Part shown: positions 10,999 to 22,544 of the stretch, piece by piece
Layout of the letters: every line of letters begins with the position of its first letter
Position numbering within the stretch: position 1 is the stretch's first letter
From: Phyto melanocephala
Lineage: Eukaryota > Arthropoda > Insecta > Diptera > Rhinophoridae
Assembly: GCA_941918925.1 (NCBI GenBank)
Contig: OW799237.1
Coordinates: forward strand, 88,261,015-88,325,014
Reading direction: 5' to 3'
Length of the DNA: 64,000 bases
Made by a program: the position numbers and the translations under genes
Notes under the pieces: model-generated
Told to the model about the DNA's origin: nothing
Databases searched by the model: none
The model's input: the letters and a program-made list of their open reading frames with translations, nothing else

Positions 10999-12479
10999 GT
11001 TCCCTATCAACGCAAAACCTTTATTACCTGATAGTAATAATAAAAAAATATTTTTTTATGCATAGAATTAATTTAAAACAACAATTCTCATAATTAAAAA
11101 TTTTCATTTGCCTATTGCCTATTAGGAAGTTTTAACTAACCACCGGAAATTGTTTCTAAATTTCGTGTAATTTCAAATCAAAAAAAAAAAAAAATATTCA
11201 TAGATGTTTGTTTAAATTTAAGTTTTCAAAAAAGAATAACAGGTGGCATCATAATGTGTGATTTCGTGTTTGCTCTATATACTTTGCAAAGAATTAATGT
11301 TCATTAAAAAAATTGTAAAACTTGTTTTCAATGTAAACACACACACACAAACACACACAAAGTATTTATCATAAAAAATAAACAAACAAAAAAGACCAAT
11401 AATGCAAAGAATACTTTACGAGCACCCACACTGCTGTCATAAACATAGATTTTGAAACAAATTTCAGGAGTTTATAAAACAACAAAAAGAAAATTTTAAA
11501 ACTTATTTTTTTAATATTCAAGGAATAAATTGATTTCATATTAAAACAAACATACGCAACCAGTTTCTCTTATACATATCCGTACTTTTTCTCTGAATGA
11601 GTATTAGTTAAATACAATTTGAAGCTAAATGTTAAAAAGCATCTAAAGACTCCATAGTCGAGTATTTAAGTTTCTTTTCAATCAATGTACATACAAACAC
11701 ACATGTGTATATACATTTGTAGTAGCAGGTAAGTGGATGGATTGTTGAAATACTAAAAAAATAAAAAACAGTTCATTGGCATAAAACTCTTAGATTGGGG
11801 AAATGCAAATGTAATTTAAGATGAATACTGACAGTATGGTTACGAAGCAGCCACATGAAGGCATTCTTCCACACACACACACTTCACTAAGACTTTCTAA
11901 CCGATACGCGTTCATATCGCATCGTTGAATATTATGGAAAGAGGGAAAAACATATTTAAAACCAACAGTTACTTGCATGCAAACTATTTTGAGGTTAACA
12001 GTCTTTTTAAAGCAAAAAGCAAAAAAGAAAAAAAATTAAAAAATTATTTAAATAGATGCATACTTAAGTACCAGTATGTATGAACATTTTTCGTATCTCG
12101 GTATGAACATACATACATACATACATATATATATATAATAAGTGCAGTTCAAATACACTTTGCTAGTGGAAAACTTTAAACTTTACTTACATACATTGCA
12201 CAGTGGTTCTTGATTGATAAAATTTTTTATGTTTTTAAAAAATTTTATTAAAAATTAATATTAAATTTCTTTTTAAATTTAAATTTTAACAAATGCAATT
12301 ATTATAAGTACACATTCGAGATTCAGTACAATTTTGTAACCATTTGTGTTTTACAAAAAAAACTCTAAATATTGAAACAAATTATTTTAATATAAAAACT
12401 TTGATGAATTTAAGCTTTATAATAAAATTATCTGTAAATTAACGATTTAAAAAATTTCAAATTTAATGAATAAAAATTC
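10999..12479. other. AT-rich stretch with microsatellites
   Basis: No gene recognised. It contains CA runs near 11335-11360 and 11870, and a CATA run passing into TA near 12100-12140. Confidence 0.6.
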
Positions 12480-13283
12480 ATTCTAAATTAAAATTGAATA
12501 TCAAGTGCAAAAAGCTAAAAATTATAACTATTTTTAATGGGCGTGGCACTGCCCACTTTTCTAATCAAGAAAATATAAAGTCATGATAACTCAAAATGTG
12601 TGCGAAGTTTCACAAAAATCGGTCAAGAGCAAGTAGCTAAAAATTATAACTTATTTCTTATGGGCGTGGTACTGCCCACTTTCTAATCACGAAATTGTAT
12701 AATCATGAGAGCTCAATATGTGTGTGCAATGTTTTTGAAAAATCAGTAAAGTTCAAGTAGCTGAAAATGATAACTTTTTTTTATGGGCGTGGCACTGTCC
12801 ACTTTCATAATCACGAAAATGTAAAGCTCAATATGTGTGCAAAGTTTTAGAAAAATTGGTCCAGTGCAAGTACCTCAAAATTATAACTTTTTTTATGGGC
12901 GTGGCCCTGCCCACTTTTCTAATCACGAAATTATATAGCTATGACAGCTCAATATGTGTTCAAAGTTTCAGAAAAATCGGTCCAGTGCAAGTACCTAAAA
13001 ATTACAACTTTTTTTTGGGCGTGGCCACGCCCACTTTTTTTATCATGAAATTATACAGTCATGAGAGTTCAATATGTGTGCAAAGTTTCAGAAAATCGGT
13101 CAAGTGCAAGTAGCTAAAAATGATAACTAATTAGTATGGGCGTGGCACCGCCCACTTTTTACCACCCATAAACACCCCCCGGAATGTGTACAACAACTTG
13201 CCAAAGTTTGAGTCCGATCAGTTTTACAGTTTCGGAGTCTATAGCTAACACACAGACAGTGTTACACTTTTATATATATAGAA
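12480..13283 (+). repeat. Dispersed 'gggcgtgg' block element, copy 2 (six blocks)
   Basis: Six successive blocks with gggcgtgg cores near 12540, 12663, 12786, 12898, 13017 and 13139, a period of about 112-123 bp. Each repeats the order gggcgtgg, tgcccacttttctaatcacg, a short variable piece, atatgtgtgcaaagtttcag, aaaaatcggt. It ends in gtttgagtccgatcagtttt and ttttatatatatagaa. The 5' 'ctagccaagcccgg' head is missing. The 92-codon open frame inside simply reads through three blocks. Confidence 0.75.
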
Positions 13284-13302
13284 GAAGAAGATATGATAAT
13301 TA

Positions 13303-13977
13303 CAGTGCCACCTCGCTTATCGCAACTAATAGAAATTTTGCCCGTTGCAAAACTGAGGTTGTTGCGATAACCGAGTCTCAAATTTTTAGGGCGCAAATTC
13401 TCTTTTATGGTTGAAGATAGTTTCATAGACCACTTGTACAAATCCTTTTTAATTTTTGGATATTCACAAGCTCTTATTGTAACACGCTTGCCTGGTCCAA
13501 ATTCGAATTTTTTTAATACAGCTTTATGTTTTTAAATTCTGGATATTGTTGATTTGTGCACTTTATATTCATCGCAAATCACTTTAACAGATATGCCCCT
13601 TTCAAGCTTATTACGAATATCACTTTTTTGTCTAATTGAAGGTTTTACAAATTTTGTAATTACCGGCATTTTATTCAATGTAAATAGAACAACGTTTCAC
13701 GAAAAGACATTCTTTCAACTGAGTAGATATTTACCAAAAACAAGTGCCGCACGCATATTTCAGTATTCTTGGAATAGCGGTTAATCTAAAGCTAAAAAAT
13801 CTAAATAAAAAATATGTTAATAAAAATGACAAATTGATAATTTTGGGAGAAAAGTTGCGATAACTGTTTTTTTTTTCAAAAAGTTGCGTTAACTGAGTCA
13901 ACAATGCAAACAATTTACGAGTTGCTTTAATCGAGGAGTTGCGCTTATCGAGGATGGCGTTAAGCAAGGTGGCACTG
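13303..13977 (-). mobile_element. pogo-like (Tc1/mariner) element, internally deleted
   Basis: Terminal inverted repeats CAGTGCCACCTCGCTTATCG (left) and, complemented from the right end, CAGTGCCACCTTGCTTAACG, flanked on both sides by TA (13301-13302 and 13978-13979). Subterminal gttgcgataac/gttgcgttaac/gttgcgcttatcgagg repeats near both ends are candidate transposase-binding sites. At 675 bp it is a deletion derivative retaining only part of the transposase N-terminus on the minus strand. CAGT termini, TA target and the encoded domain all point to the pogo/Tigger group. Confidence 0.85.
13391..13669 (-). pseudogene. pogo/Tigger transposase N-terminal HTH fragment
   Basis: The frame begins MPVITKFVKPSIRQKSDIRN, then KLERGISVKVICDEY and KVHKSTISRI, the psq/CENP-B-type helix-turn-helix that binds pogo-family ends. 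A TAA at 13532-13534 interrupts it; the frame continues with KHKAVLKKFEFGPGKR and YPKIKKDLYKWS, matching the start of the second DNA-binding half, before running into the terminal repeat. The DDE catalytic domain is deleted. Whether the TAA was an intron edge or a mutation cannot be told. Confidence 0.7.
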
Positions 13978-14036
13978 TATTAGTTTTTATAAAATTTTGT
14001 ATTTTTTACTTAGCTTTAACTGAGAGAAAAAAATAA

Positions 14037-15300
14037 AAATATTTATTTGATTGTTTCGTTTAAGCTGGTCTATATGCATTTCACTGGTGCTTATACCAAA
14101 TTGTCAGTAGAGCTTTTTACCCAAATTCTTGAAAAATTCTCATTAACAATATGAAAATTCAAAAATAAAACAAAATACTATCAAACACTTCCTCAAAAAC
14201 CCAACCAATATTTTTATGCCAGCCACCAAAAAAATGGTGTGGGTATATTCATTTTGTCATTCCGTTTAAAACACATCGCAATATCCATTTCGGGCCCCAT
14301 AAAGTATATATATTCTGAATCAAGGTTTCATTTTATGACGATTTAGCTATGTCCGTCAGTCTGACCGTCTGTTGAAAGCACAATAGAGGTCGAACCGAAA
14401 AAGCTAAGGGGCTCAAATTTTGCCAGAATATTTCCTATACACAAGGTTTGTTGGGTATTGAAAATGGGCTTCGGAATATTAGGAAGAGAGTTATAGCTCG
14501 TAATGCAAGGGTGGGTCAAAAAACCGTGTCCTTCCAACATCGAAAAAAATTGAATTGTGTCATGAAACTTCGAATATATATTGCCCGAGGAAAGTAGTTA
14601 TAGATCAGAATGTACGGAAATTTATACCGCACAGTGTATTTATTCGGTATATTTTAAATTTGTAACCTTATAAAACTGACAAAATTAGATGTACGATTCT
14701 GAAATTTTGCAACCATTGCTTTTTGGTCAAAGGGTTTGTACTAACGAAAAATAAATATGACACGCCCACCTCACATACAACGCTTTATCTTCATATAATT
14801 TCTTATCTTATTCTTATTATCTTATTCATATAATTTCTCTATGGACATAGTTTTTGGAAGAATAAAGGACTCTTAATTGAAATATCTAAGTTGCATTTAT
14901 TAGCAGAAACTTTATTGGCACGCATACTTTAACGCCCACTTTCATTGAAAGACTTAATTTACGAAAACATTTTACTAGCATATCGAAGTTATACAAAGAA
15001 CGTGATACATATTTTAGCATAAAGATATTATTCCATAGCGATTACTCTTAATAACAAAATAATAAATTCTGTGCTATAAAAGTATATCAAATTGGTGGTA
15101 AATACTTATTAAAGATTCGGCATAGCCGAATAAAGTGCTTAACTTGTTCTTCTTTTTTTAAGTATTTTGTTTTTCTAGGTCTACTGACGATCTGATATAA
15201 GCACCAGTGTATTGCATATAGATAGACCATCTTAAACCCAACAACCAAATAAATATTTAAAGATTAATTGGGAGCATATCCTGAATAATTCAGTAAATTA
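14037..15300. mobile_element. Foldback-type TIR element carrying a nested INE-1-like copy
   Basis: Two long inverted arms, about 14037-14135 and 15165-15262. The left arm reads gtttaagctggtctatatgc, atttcactggtgcttatacc, gtcagtagagc; the complement of the right arm reads gtttaagatggtctat, atgcaatacactggtgctta, gtcagtagacc. The DNA between is mostly an INE-1-like element. A solo arm occurs at 39425-39545, and right-flank homology (aacccaacaac...ctgaataattaagtaaat) occurs at 17685-17765, so the family is dispersed. Superfamily unknown; no target duplication identified. Confidence 0.6.
14211..15149 (+). mobile_element. INE-1-like element, divergent subfamily, nested
   Basis: 5' hairpin with gccagccacc and ggtgtgggtata arms, then cattccgtttaaaacaca, ccccataaagtatatata, gacgatttagctatgtccgt and tctgaccgtctgttgaaa. 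The interior has 'cacgcccac' motifs near 14762 and 14930. The 3' end is ttcggcatagccgaa (6-bp stem) followed by aagtgcttaacttgttct. The 5' block is closer to the drosophilid INE-1 consensus than the other copies here, suggesting a separate subfamily. Confidence 0.7.
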
Positions 15301-17684
15301 TTAAAAAAAAATTACATAAGAATTTTAAACTGTTTTAATTTTGTAAAATAACTTTAAAATATTTTTTCTTTTATACAAAATGTAAAAGAAATATTTAATA
15401 TTCGTAATAAAAAATTTCGAAAATGTTGAAATTTATAAAAATTAAAATAAAGATAAACATCCCTTTAAAAAAATTTATAAAATTTATTTTTTTCGTGAGA
15501 AAAAAAATTATAAATTTGTTATTCAGGTGAATAAACTCCTTAAAAACAGGTAATTAAACTCATTAAAAGCCTTTTTCTAAACCTTAAATTTTCAAGTTCA
15601 TATTGTCTTTCAGCCAAGGCAAATTTAATTAACAGTTTGAAAATAATATAAAAAAAAACAACAACAATAGTTAAGTAATTTAACCATTCATATCAATTTG
15701 AATAGTCTTCTGTTGCTTGCTAAAATTTGTTTACCAAAAAGGAATATGTTATTTAAAACAAGGTATGTTTTTATAAAATTAAATGACAACATAAAATTAT
15801 CAACAAAAAAAACCCCACAAAAAAAACAACAACAACAAAATCAATGAACTTTTCATGTTAAAATAAATGAATGACAATGTAAAAAGCATTAGTAGCAGTA
15901 ACAACACAGACGTTACCAACACACAGCAACAATTTATTGTCACCTACAACGCTCACACAACAACAAGAAGAACAACAAAAACTATAACAAAGTGTATGTT
16001 AAAACATATGTTTTATATATTACAACAACATGATAAAAATGTATATTTATATTTTTAAAATTAAATCAAATTTACCCCCTCCTACGTTGAATGTGTTACA
16101 ATGACGACGTTAGTGAACTGGTGATGAGAAAAAAAAATGTCATTAATTCACATGTGTTGGTGAAAAGACAGAGTAGTCACGCACATACACTGATACTAAG
16201 TTGTTTGTTTGGCTGTCTGTCCGTCCGTCCGTCCATTTTTCTATCACCCCTTGACTATTTGTAGACATAAAATATGTCAAATCGTCTCTGCCCGTCTATC
16301 TATCATTTTGATTGTCTGCCTGTCTGTGATTTTCAGACACGATGTCATCGCTGTCTAGCTGCTTGTGTGTCCCTGTGTGTGATCCCCATCAATTTTTATG
16401 ATGAGACTATAAATATCACTTAATGTTGTTGTCTTTACTTTTGTTGTGTTTTCTTGTGGACAGTTTTTTTTTTTGTTTGTTTGTGATTAAAACAAATAAT
16501 ATTTATCACTCTTCATTTGACGAGAGATTAATCTCTCTATGCATGCCAGCTCTAAACGCCAGTTTAATGGAATGAAAAATTGTAATGGATTTGAAAAACT
16601 GTCATACGAGATATCGTTGTTGTTTGAAAATCATAACCAATTCTGAGAAAATATTAAAATAGATAAATTTATTTGTCTTTTGATTTAAAGTAAAATTATT
16701 GATAAATTTTTTTGAGTATAGAGTTGTTGAGTGATTTTAAATTAGAAAAAAATGTATTGTTGTTTCAATAATTGCTTAAAAAAAGTTTTCTGATAATTCC
16801 CAATTTATAGATAAATTTACAACAAAACCTCCTACAGGAAAAAAAACGGTTTGATAGTTATAAAAATGTATAAAAATTTAATAGAAAATTTTCGGCAAAA
16901 TCTTTATATAGAGAATAATTCTCTACATACAGAAAATTTTCAATTTACAATAATTTTTTCTAAGATTTATAATTTAGTTTTAAAGTTTTAAAAACACAAA
17001 GGGAAAAACCCAAATAAGGTTAAAGTTCCTGAAATATTAGATATAACAAATATAACCACGCCCCCTTTTCTAATATTATAGATTTTTAGCCCGAATGAAA
17101 ATATATAGAAATTAATCTCAAAAAGTTTAAAAACGGTAGCTATTAGAGCTCTCAAGGTATCACATAAAATGTATTTATCTTTTTGGTGATGCCACGCCCA
17201 CTATTTTTTCTAGTTAATTATAAGAGAAATTGTTTATATTGGTTTAATCACATAAAACTTAAAGATTACAAATTCTTTCGATACAGGTATAAGACGAAAA
17301 TTCCATACTTTGTTTAGGAACTGCCACGCCCACAGACTTAGATTGTAGCAGAAATTTAAAAAAATAAGATAATTCGAATTAGTCCGTAGTTCTCTAGTAG
17401 TACGTTGCTTTTACATTTCATTTTGAAAGGTGTATATTTAAGGTACAGTACTGTGCAATTTAGAAGCAGTGATTTAACGTTTTTTACCAAAACAAAATTT
17501 GCATATTAAAAGATTTGGGTATTATTTTTTTACATTTTATTTATAAATACTAGATCTATTTATAAAAAATGAAGTTAATTTTTTACACTCACAAATGTTT
17601 ATTTAGAAAATTGAACAAAATGATTTTATATAAAAAATTATAAAAGTATAAATTATAAAAATTTCTAAGATGCATACAAACCAT
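15301..17684. other. AT-rich stretch with tetranucleotide and CAA repeats
   Basis: No gene recognised. CAACAA-rich sequence lies near 15790-15975, and a gtctgtccgtccgtccgtcc run with related gtct/gtcc repeats near 16210-16330. At about 17040-17340 three cacgcccac motifs with 'agctctcaaggtatcaca' text suggest a very old INE-1-like interior, too decayed to delimit. Confidence 0.5.
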
Positions 17685-17765
17685 AATTAACCCAACAACT
17701 AAATATACAACATATATTTTTGAATCATTGTGGAAGCATAATCTGAATAATTAAGTAAATATTTT
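17685..17765 (+). repeat. Foldback-family flank fragment
   Basis: Aligns with 15227-15300: aacccaacaactaaat, then ggaagcataatctgaataat and taagtaaat against the matching right edge of the foldback element. It is a solo remnant with no inverted partner nearby. Confidence 0.45.
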
Positions 17766-18160
17766 AATACATAAAAAATATTTTAAAAAAAATTTCTGTT
17801 ACAGCCAAACCTATGCTCGATTCTAATTTTATTTCAAATATTGAAATAATAAACTGCTTTAAATATTTAAGAGAAAAAGTGAAAGAGGGATATTGTTGTT
17901 ATCGTAAATGTAAACCTTTAAAAAAAACCTTAAATTATTTAAATACCACTTTAAAATATGTTTAAAAAATGTCCTAAACTTTAGCTTTCAACACCCTTTC
18001 AACATTTCTTATTATTTTCACAATTAAAAAGTGATTTATTTTTTATTTAAATAATATTCTTTCGCATAAAGCTTTTAAAAATCATTTGCCACCAAATGTG
18101 TATTAAAATTTTACTTCCATCAAATAGCTTTCTAATCAGGGTATTAGAGTTGAATCTTAC

Positions 18161-18263
18161 CTTTCTTTTTTTCTATATAAATATTTACGCCAACACATCC
18201 ACCATACTACACCGATCAAAGGAAATAACACACAAATCCCTACAAATGCTTCACTCGTATAAG
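18161..18263 (-). CDS. Candidate internal exon of a host membrane-protein gene
   Basis: Product not recognised. On the minus strand a 103-nt open segment encodes YTSEA, then the hydrophobic stretch FVGICVLFPLIGVVWWMCW (19 residues, a good single membrane span), then the basic RKYLYRKKE expected on the cytosolic side. It is bounded by a pyrimidine-rich acceptor ending ctccgctcaactcag (AG at 18264-18265) and a consensus donor AAAG|GTAAGAT at 18161/18160. The frame stays open across both junctions (phase 1 in, phase 2 out) and closes only in the putative introns. It lies outside every repeat I recognise. The surrounding 72-codon ATG frame is probably an artefact of read-through into the intron. 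Homology is untested. Confidence 0.4.
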
Positions 18264-18546
18264 CTGAGTTGAGCGGAGATTTAGGGAAAGGTAAGCGTGT
18301 AAAATTAAAAAAAGATTGAGTGATGCAAAAACAAATTTTCCCTTCGAAATTATGTTTCGTAAATATTGCGCACAAAAGATGACTGTCAAAAGATGATTTT
18401 TAATTTTAACATAACAACTTGAAGTACAGGCACACGCACACTAACACCTCCACACAAAGCTCCGGCATTCATGTGTGATAGAGTGTCTCAACCTTTTTCT
18501 TTCGAAACCAAAATTTATTTATTCTTTTACCATAAGTCTACAACAT

Positions 18547-19806
18547 TTTTATCCTTAACCTGTGATGAAGAGGGTATAATAAATAGCTTTGCTATTTCGT
18601 TTGTAATTTCAACGATATTTATTTCCTCATAAAGTTAATATTTTCTTAAGGCCTATGTCTAGATAAGTCGATTTGGTCGTGGTCGTGGTCTGTTTGGTCG
18701 TGTTTTTTTGTTGAAATTAACTCTTAGATATAGAACAGATCTATATGTGCAATCAAATTTTTTGTAAATATCCGGAAATGAGTCGCTATTGAAATCCAGC
18801 ACAATCGCTTTATAAGTTTCGGAGATTTGAGCAAATAAGAAGGATTGCCTCTGTTTCTTTCATATTTTTGCTTTTGCAATCAAAAAATCTCAGCACTAGT
18901 ATAATTTATAGAGACATTTGCTACTATCTGTCTCTATATGCCTTGTGACAAATTCTGGACAAACGAATGACTAATCGTCAAAGTTATAGGCAAAACTATT
19001 ATTTTTTTTAAATATATCAAGTTACTTAAGAACCTTATTATATTTTGGACACTTTAAAACCATGAAAATAAAAGTCTAAATCTCCGAAATTATTGCTGAG
19101 AAAAACCGACAAATTGGCTAGACACTAACCGAGATATAAGCACAAAAATACAATTACTTTTATGTTTTTCCTTAAATTAACGAATAAAAATGTATTTCTT
19201 AGCTTCTGGATAACAGAATGAAGCGTCAAGGCTATTACAGGATAAGTCTTGACTAACAAAATATATTAAAAACTTAAAATCTATAATGGCTTTACAACAA
19301 AATGGCGTACAATATATTTATACATGAGTCGAATCCAGGAATTAAAAAATGGTCCCATTTCAACCCCCTCAATATCGGTATTAAATGAAAGGACTTGACT
19401 AGTAGAATTTAATAAACTATGAAAAAGTAAAAATCTAAGATGGCGTCCGAAATAAAATGGTGGATATATGGGTTAAATATAGTTATTACGACTTTTCCCC
19501 TTACAACTCCAACATTATTGGTATCAAGCAAAAGGGCTTGACCAGTAGAATACAGTAAACTATGAAAAAGTTAAAAAAAAATGGATAATTGTTTTTCTTA
19601 ACTCATCATTAGAGGTACTAAATGAAAGAGCTTGACTACTAGAATACAGCTACCTATGTAGGTATTCAAAATCAAAATGGCGTTGGAAATAACAAAAAAA
19701 TGTGATATAAAATTAAATCTAAGCTAAACTACGATATGATCACTGCACCTATGTTCATAGTTGTGAAGAGTATTATTAGCTTCGGCACGGCGAAATATAC
19801 TAGTCA
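18547..19806 (+). mobile_element. INE-1-like element, long form
   Basis: 5' end ttttatccttaacctgtgat with the agggtata arm; then aagtcgatttggtcgtggtc, the 'ccggaaatgagtcgctattg' segment, and a long interior with repeated modules around gggcttgaccagtagaatac, caatattggtatc and aagatggcgtcc near 19.3-19.7 kb. The 3' end is gtgaagagtattattagctt followed by a cggcacggcgaa stem remnant. It represents the long version of the element whose short versions lack the aagatggcg modules. Non-coding. Confidence 0.7.
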
Positions 19807-20017
19807 AATAAATTTTATATTACCATTTTATCAATAATATTTTTAAAGTAATTGTTTTCTATTAAAAAATTTCTTCTTTGAATCTAAAATTTTTAGTTTT
19901 TTAGCTGAACGAAAATATAAAATTTAGGGAAAATAAAATGTTTTAAATCAACAGCATTTAAAATGAAAAGGTTTAAGATAAAATTGTTTACAAATTTTAT
20001 ATAATATATATTATTAT

Positions 20018-20648
20018 ACTAGTCAAGCCCGGCATGTGTTGCTACGCCCCTTAATGGCTAGAAATGCATTCTGAATTTGAATCGAATATCAAGTGCAAGA
20101 ACCTAAAAATTAGAACCTTTTTTATGGGCGTGGCACTGCCGACTTTTGTAATCACGAAACTGTATAGTCATGACAGCTCAATATGTGTGCCAAGTTTCGG
20201 AAAAATCGGTGAAGTTCAAGTAGCTGAGAATGATAACTTTTTTTGTGGGCGTGGCCCTGCCTACTTTTTTTAATTACGAAATTATATAGTCATGACAGCT
20301 CAATATGTGTGCAAAGTTTCTGAAAAATCGTTCAAGTGCAAGTAGCTAAAAATGATAACTTATTTTTTATGGGCATGACATTGCCCACTTTTCTAATCAC
20401 GAAATCGTATAGTCATGACAGCTCAATATGTGTGCAAATTTTCAGAAAAATCGGCCAAGTGCTAGTAGCTTAAAAATAATATTTATTTTGTATGGGCGTA
20501 TTTCATTTTTATGTATATGTAGATTGGCTTAAAGACTTCCTGAAATGTGTACAACAACTTGCCAAAGTTTGAGTCCGAACGGCTTTACGGTTTCGGAGTC
20601 TATAGCTAACACACACACACACAGAGTTTCACTTTTATATATATAGAT
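20018..20648 (+). repeat. Dispersed 'gggcgtgg' block element, copy 3
   Basis: Complete-looking copy: head ctagtcaagcccggcatgtg, four blocks with cores near 20125, 20247, 20372 and 20495 (period ~122 bp), the gtttgagtccgaacgg segment, a CA run and the tail ttttatatatatagata. Head and tail match copy 1, defining the ends of the family. The 69-codon open frame inside is a read-through of two blocks. Confidence 0.75.
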
Positions 20649-22544
20649 AAAAAAATATATTAATTAATCCCATCGATACTTTTTTACAAAACGAAAAATA
20701 TTGATAAATGCTATTTTAACTGAGATTTTGTGACAATTTTCTATAATCCAAAAATTTGTGTTGCCCTTTCGAACTGCTTTGGAAATCCCTGCTTTGAACT
20801 CTAAAATAAATAAAAACATTTTTCACTAAAAAGTTAGAAGTAGGGTTGCGAAAAAGGAAAGGGCTATTCCAAAAAGACAGCTCGTTGTTTAAATGAAATA
20901 ACACACACCGTGTATGAGGTGTTAACTGAAATGGGCACTACGCGTGGAACGCTTGCATTGACGCACACTCTTTTTGTTAATAAAAGTTTTATGATTTGTA
21001 CGTGCAGCTACACGATAGAGCAAACAAAGTAATAAAAAAAAACAGTTTTAACACACGACATTCAAACAACAGGTTTTCTACAGACTGTTGCCATTCAATC
21101 ACCTTTATTGTAAAACCCTTTTTTTGTACACCACTTTAGAGAATCGTAATTTTTTTTTTTTACGGTGAACAAAAAAGACTTCTGCAATTCCCATAAGAAA
21201 ATCATTTAATTTTTGCAGATTTATCTTGTCCTGCCTTTCAAAAAAAATAAACACAACTGAACAGGTGTCAATTGAATCATTGTTTGACAAATGGCACACG
21301 TCGCTGGTGATAATTTTTTTGTACTAATTTTTAACTAATAATTTCTATGTTTTTTACACTTAAAATATATTACCCAACACCCATCTCAAAGTATGCTATA
21401 CTTTTTACATCGATTGACGATGTCTGACCGGCCGACTTTCCATTTAAATCTTTATGTCAAATTACATGCCACAATTTTTAAAGTAATGTAATAAAGTATG
21501 GTAGTCTAGTTTTAATGGCTTAAGCATTAAATCTAATATAATTGTTTTAAATTAACTTATGATGTCATACACCTCCCATGCAAACACCTTTTCAAATTTA
21601 AAATAATGTTATACGAATTATTTCCGATTTAATGCAAATTTATTTCAAAAAAGCCTACAAGTAATAAAACTTACATATTAACTTTAAAACCATTAGTTGT
21701 TTTATAAAAGAGATAAGCCCTCGTTTTCTGTTATCTATGAATATCCCTATTATGGTTAAATATATAAGTAACACTGATTTAATAGACATTTAAACGGAAA
21801 CATGCTCGTTTTCCTGTTATGGCAATGATAAATAAAAGCCATGTAAAAAAGTTTTGGTAACAACCACTTGTAAAATATTTCTTAAAATAACTAATATGAT
21901 CAAGAAACATGCAAACGCTTTTTATTATAATAGTTTTTTTATTCTTTACTTTTATTTTTAATGTCTTTAACCCATGTAGGGGTTTTGTAAAAAAAAAAAC
22001 TAAAAATAGTTTAAGAAATAAAACAAATTAAGGAGGTAACAATATTTTAACAAAATTTTTTGATGATCGTTCTATAATAAGTTTTAGGTCTGATATTAGC
22101 CACACTTCCAAAAACATCTTAACACTCATGAAAAAAGTTAGTTTTGTGAGAGAAAAATTAAATATGAATTTTAATTAAAAACTTATATTACTAATAAAAA
22201 ATTTTTAATTTTATTTATTAAATTATTATAGGACAATTCGACTGTATGACAAAATTTAAGCCGACAGTATTTCCTTAGCTTAGAACCTCATAAAACCAAT
22301 GGATATGGATTGACAATGCTGAAGTTTTAAAACCAAGCATTTTAGTTAATAGTCCTGCATTAATAGAAAAATTAAAGTGACACGCCCACTTTTACATTTA
22401 CCTTCTTTTTAAGGATTTTTCTATAGTGTATGCAAAAATATTTAATGAGTAAACTATTTTGTGTTTCATTACATAAAAAATAAATTCATCTCATACAGAG
22501 GGTGATTTACACTGTATGTTTTAATACTTATATTGCATATATGT
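20649..22544. other. AT-rich non-coding stretch
   Basis: No gene or clear transposon. A lone 'gacacgcccac' near 22380 and 'gtctgaccggccgac' near 21421 hint at unrecognisable old INE-1-like debris. Confidence 0.5.

Noticed and set aside
12835..13113. 92-codon open frame with internally repeated peptide
   Set aside because: The repeated peptide comes from the ~120-bp repeat blocks, which lack stops in that frame by chance; the same frame appears in copy 3 near 20.1 kb.
16200..16340. INE-1-like element from its gtctgtccgtcc run
   Set aside because: Only the tetranucleotide run is shared; none of the flanking family blocks or hairpins are present.
18157..18375. Complete 72-residue protein starting at the ATG near 18375
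   Set aside because: The N-terminal half falls in a pyrimidine tract resembling an intron end, and the stop codon is part of the donor GTAA. A 103-nt exon explains the sequence better.
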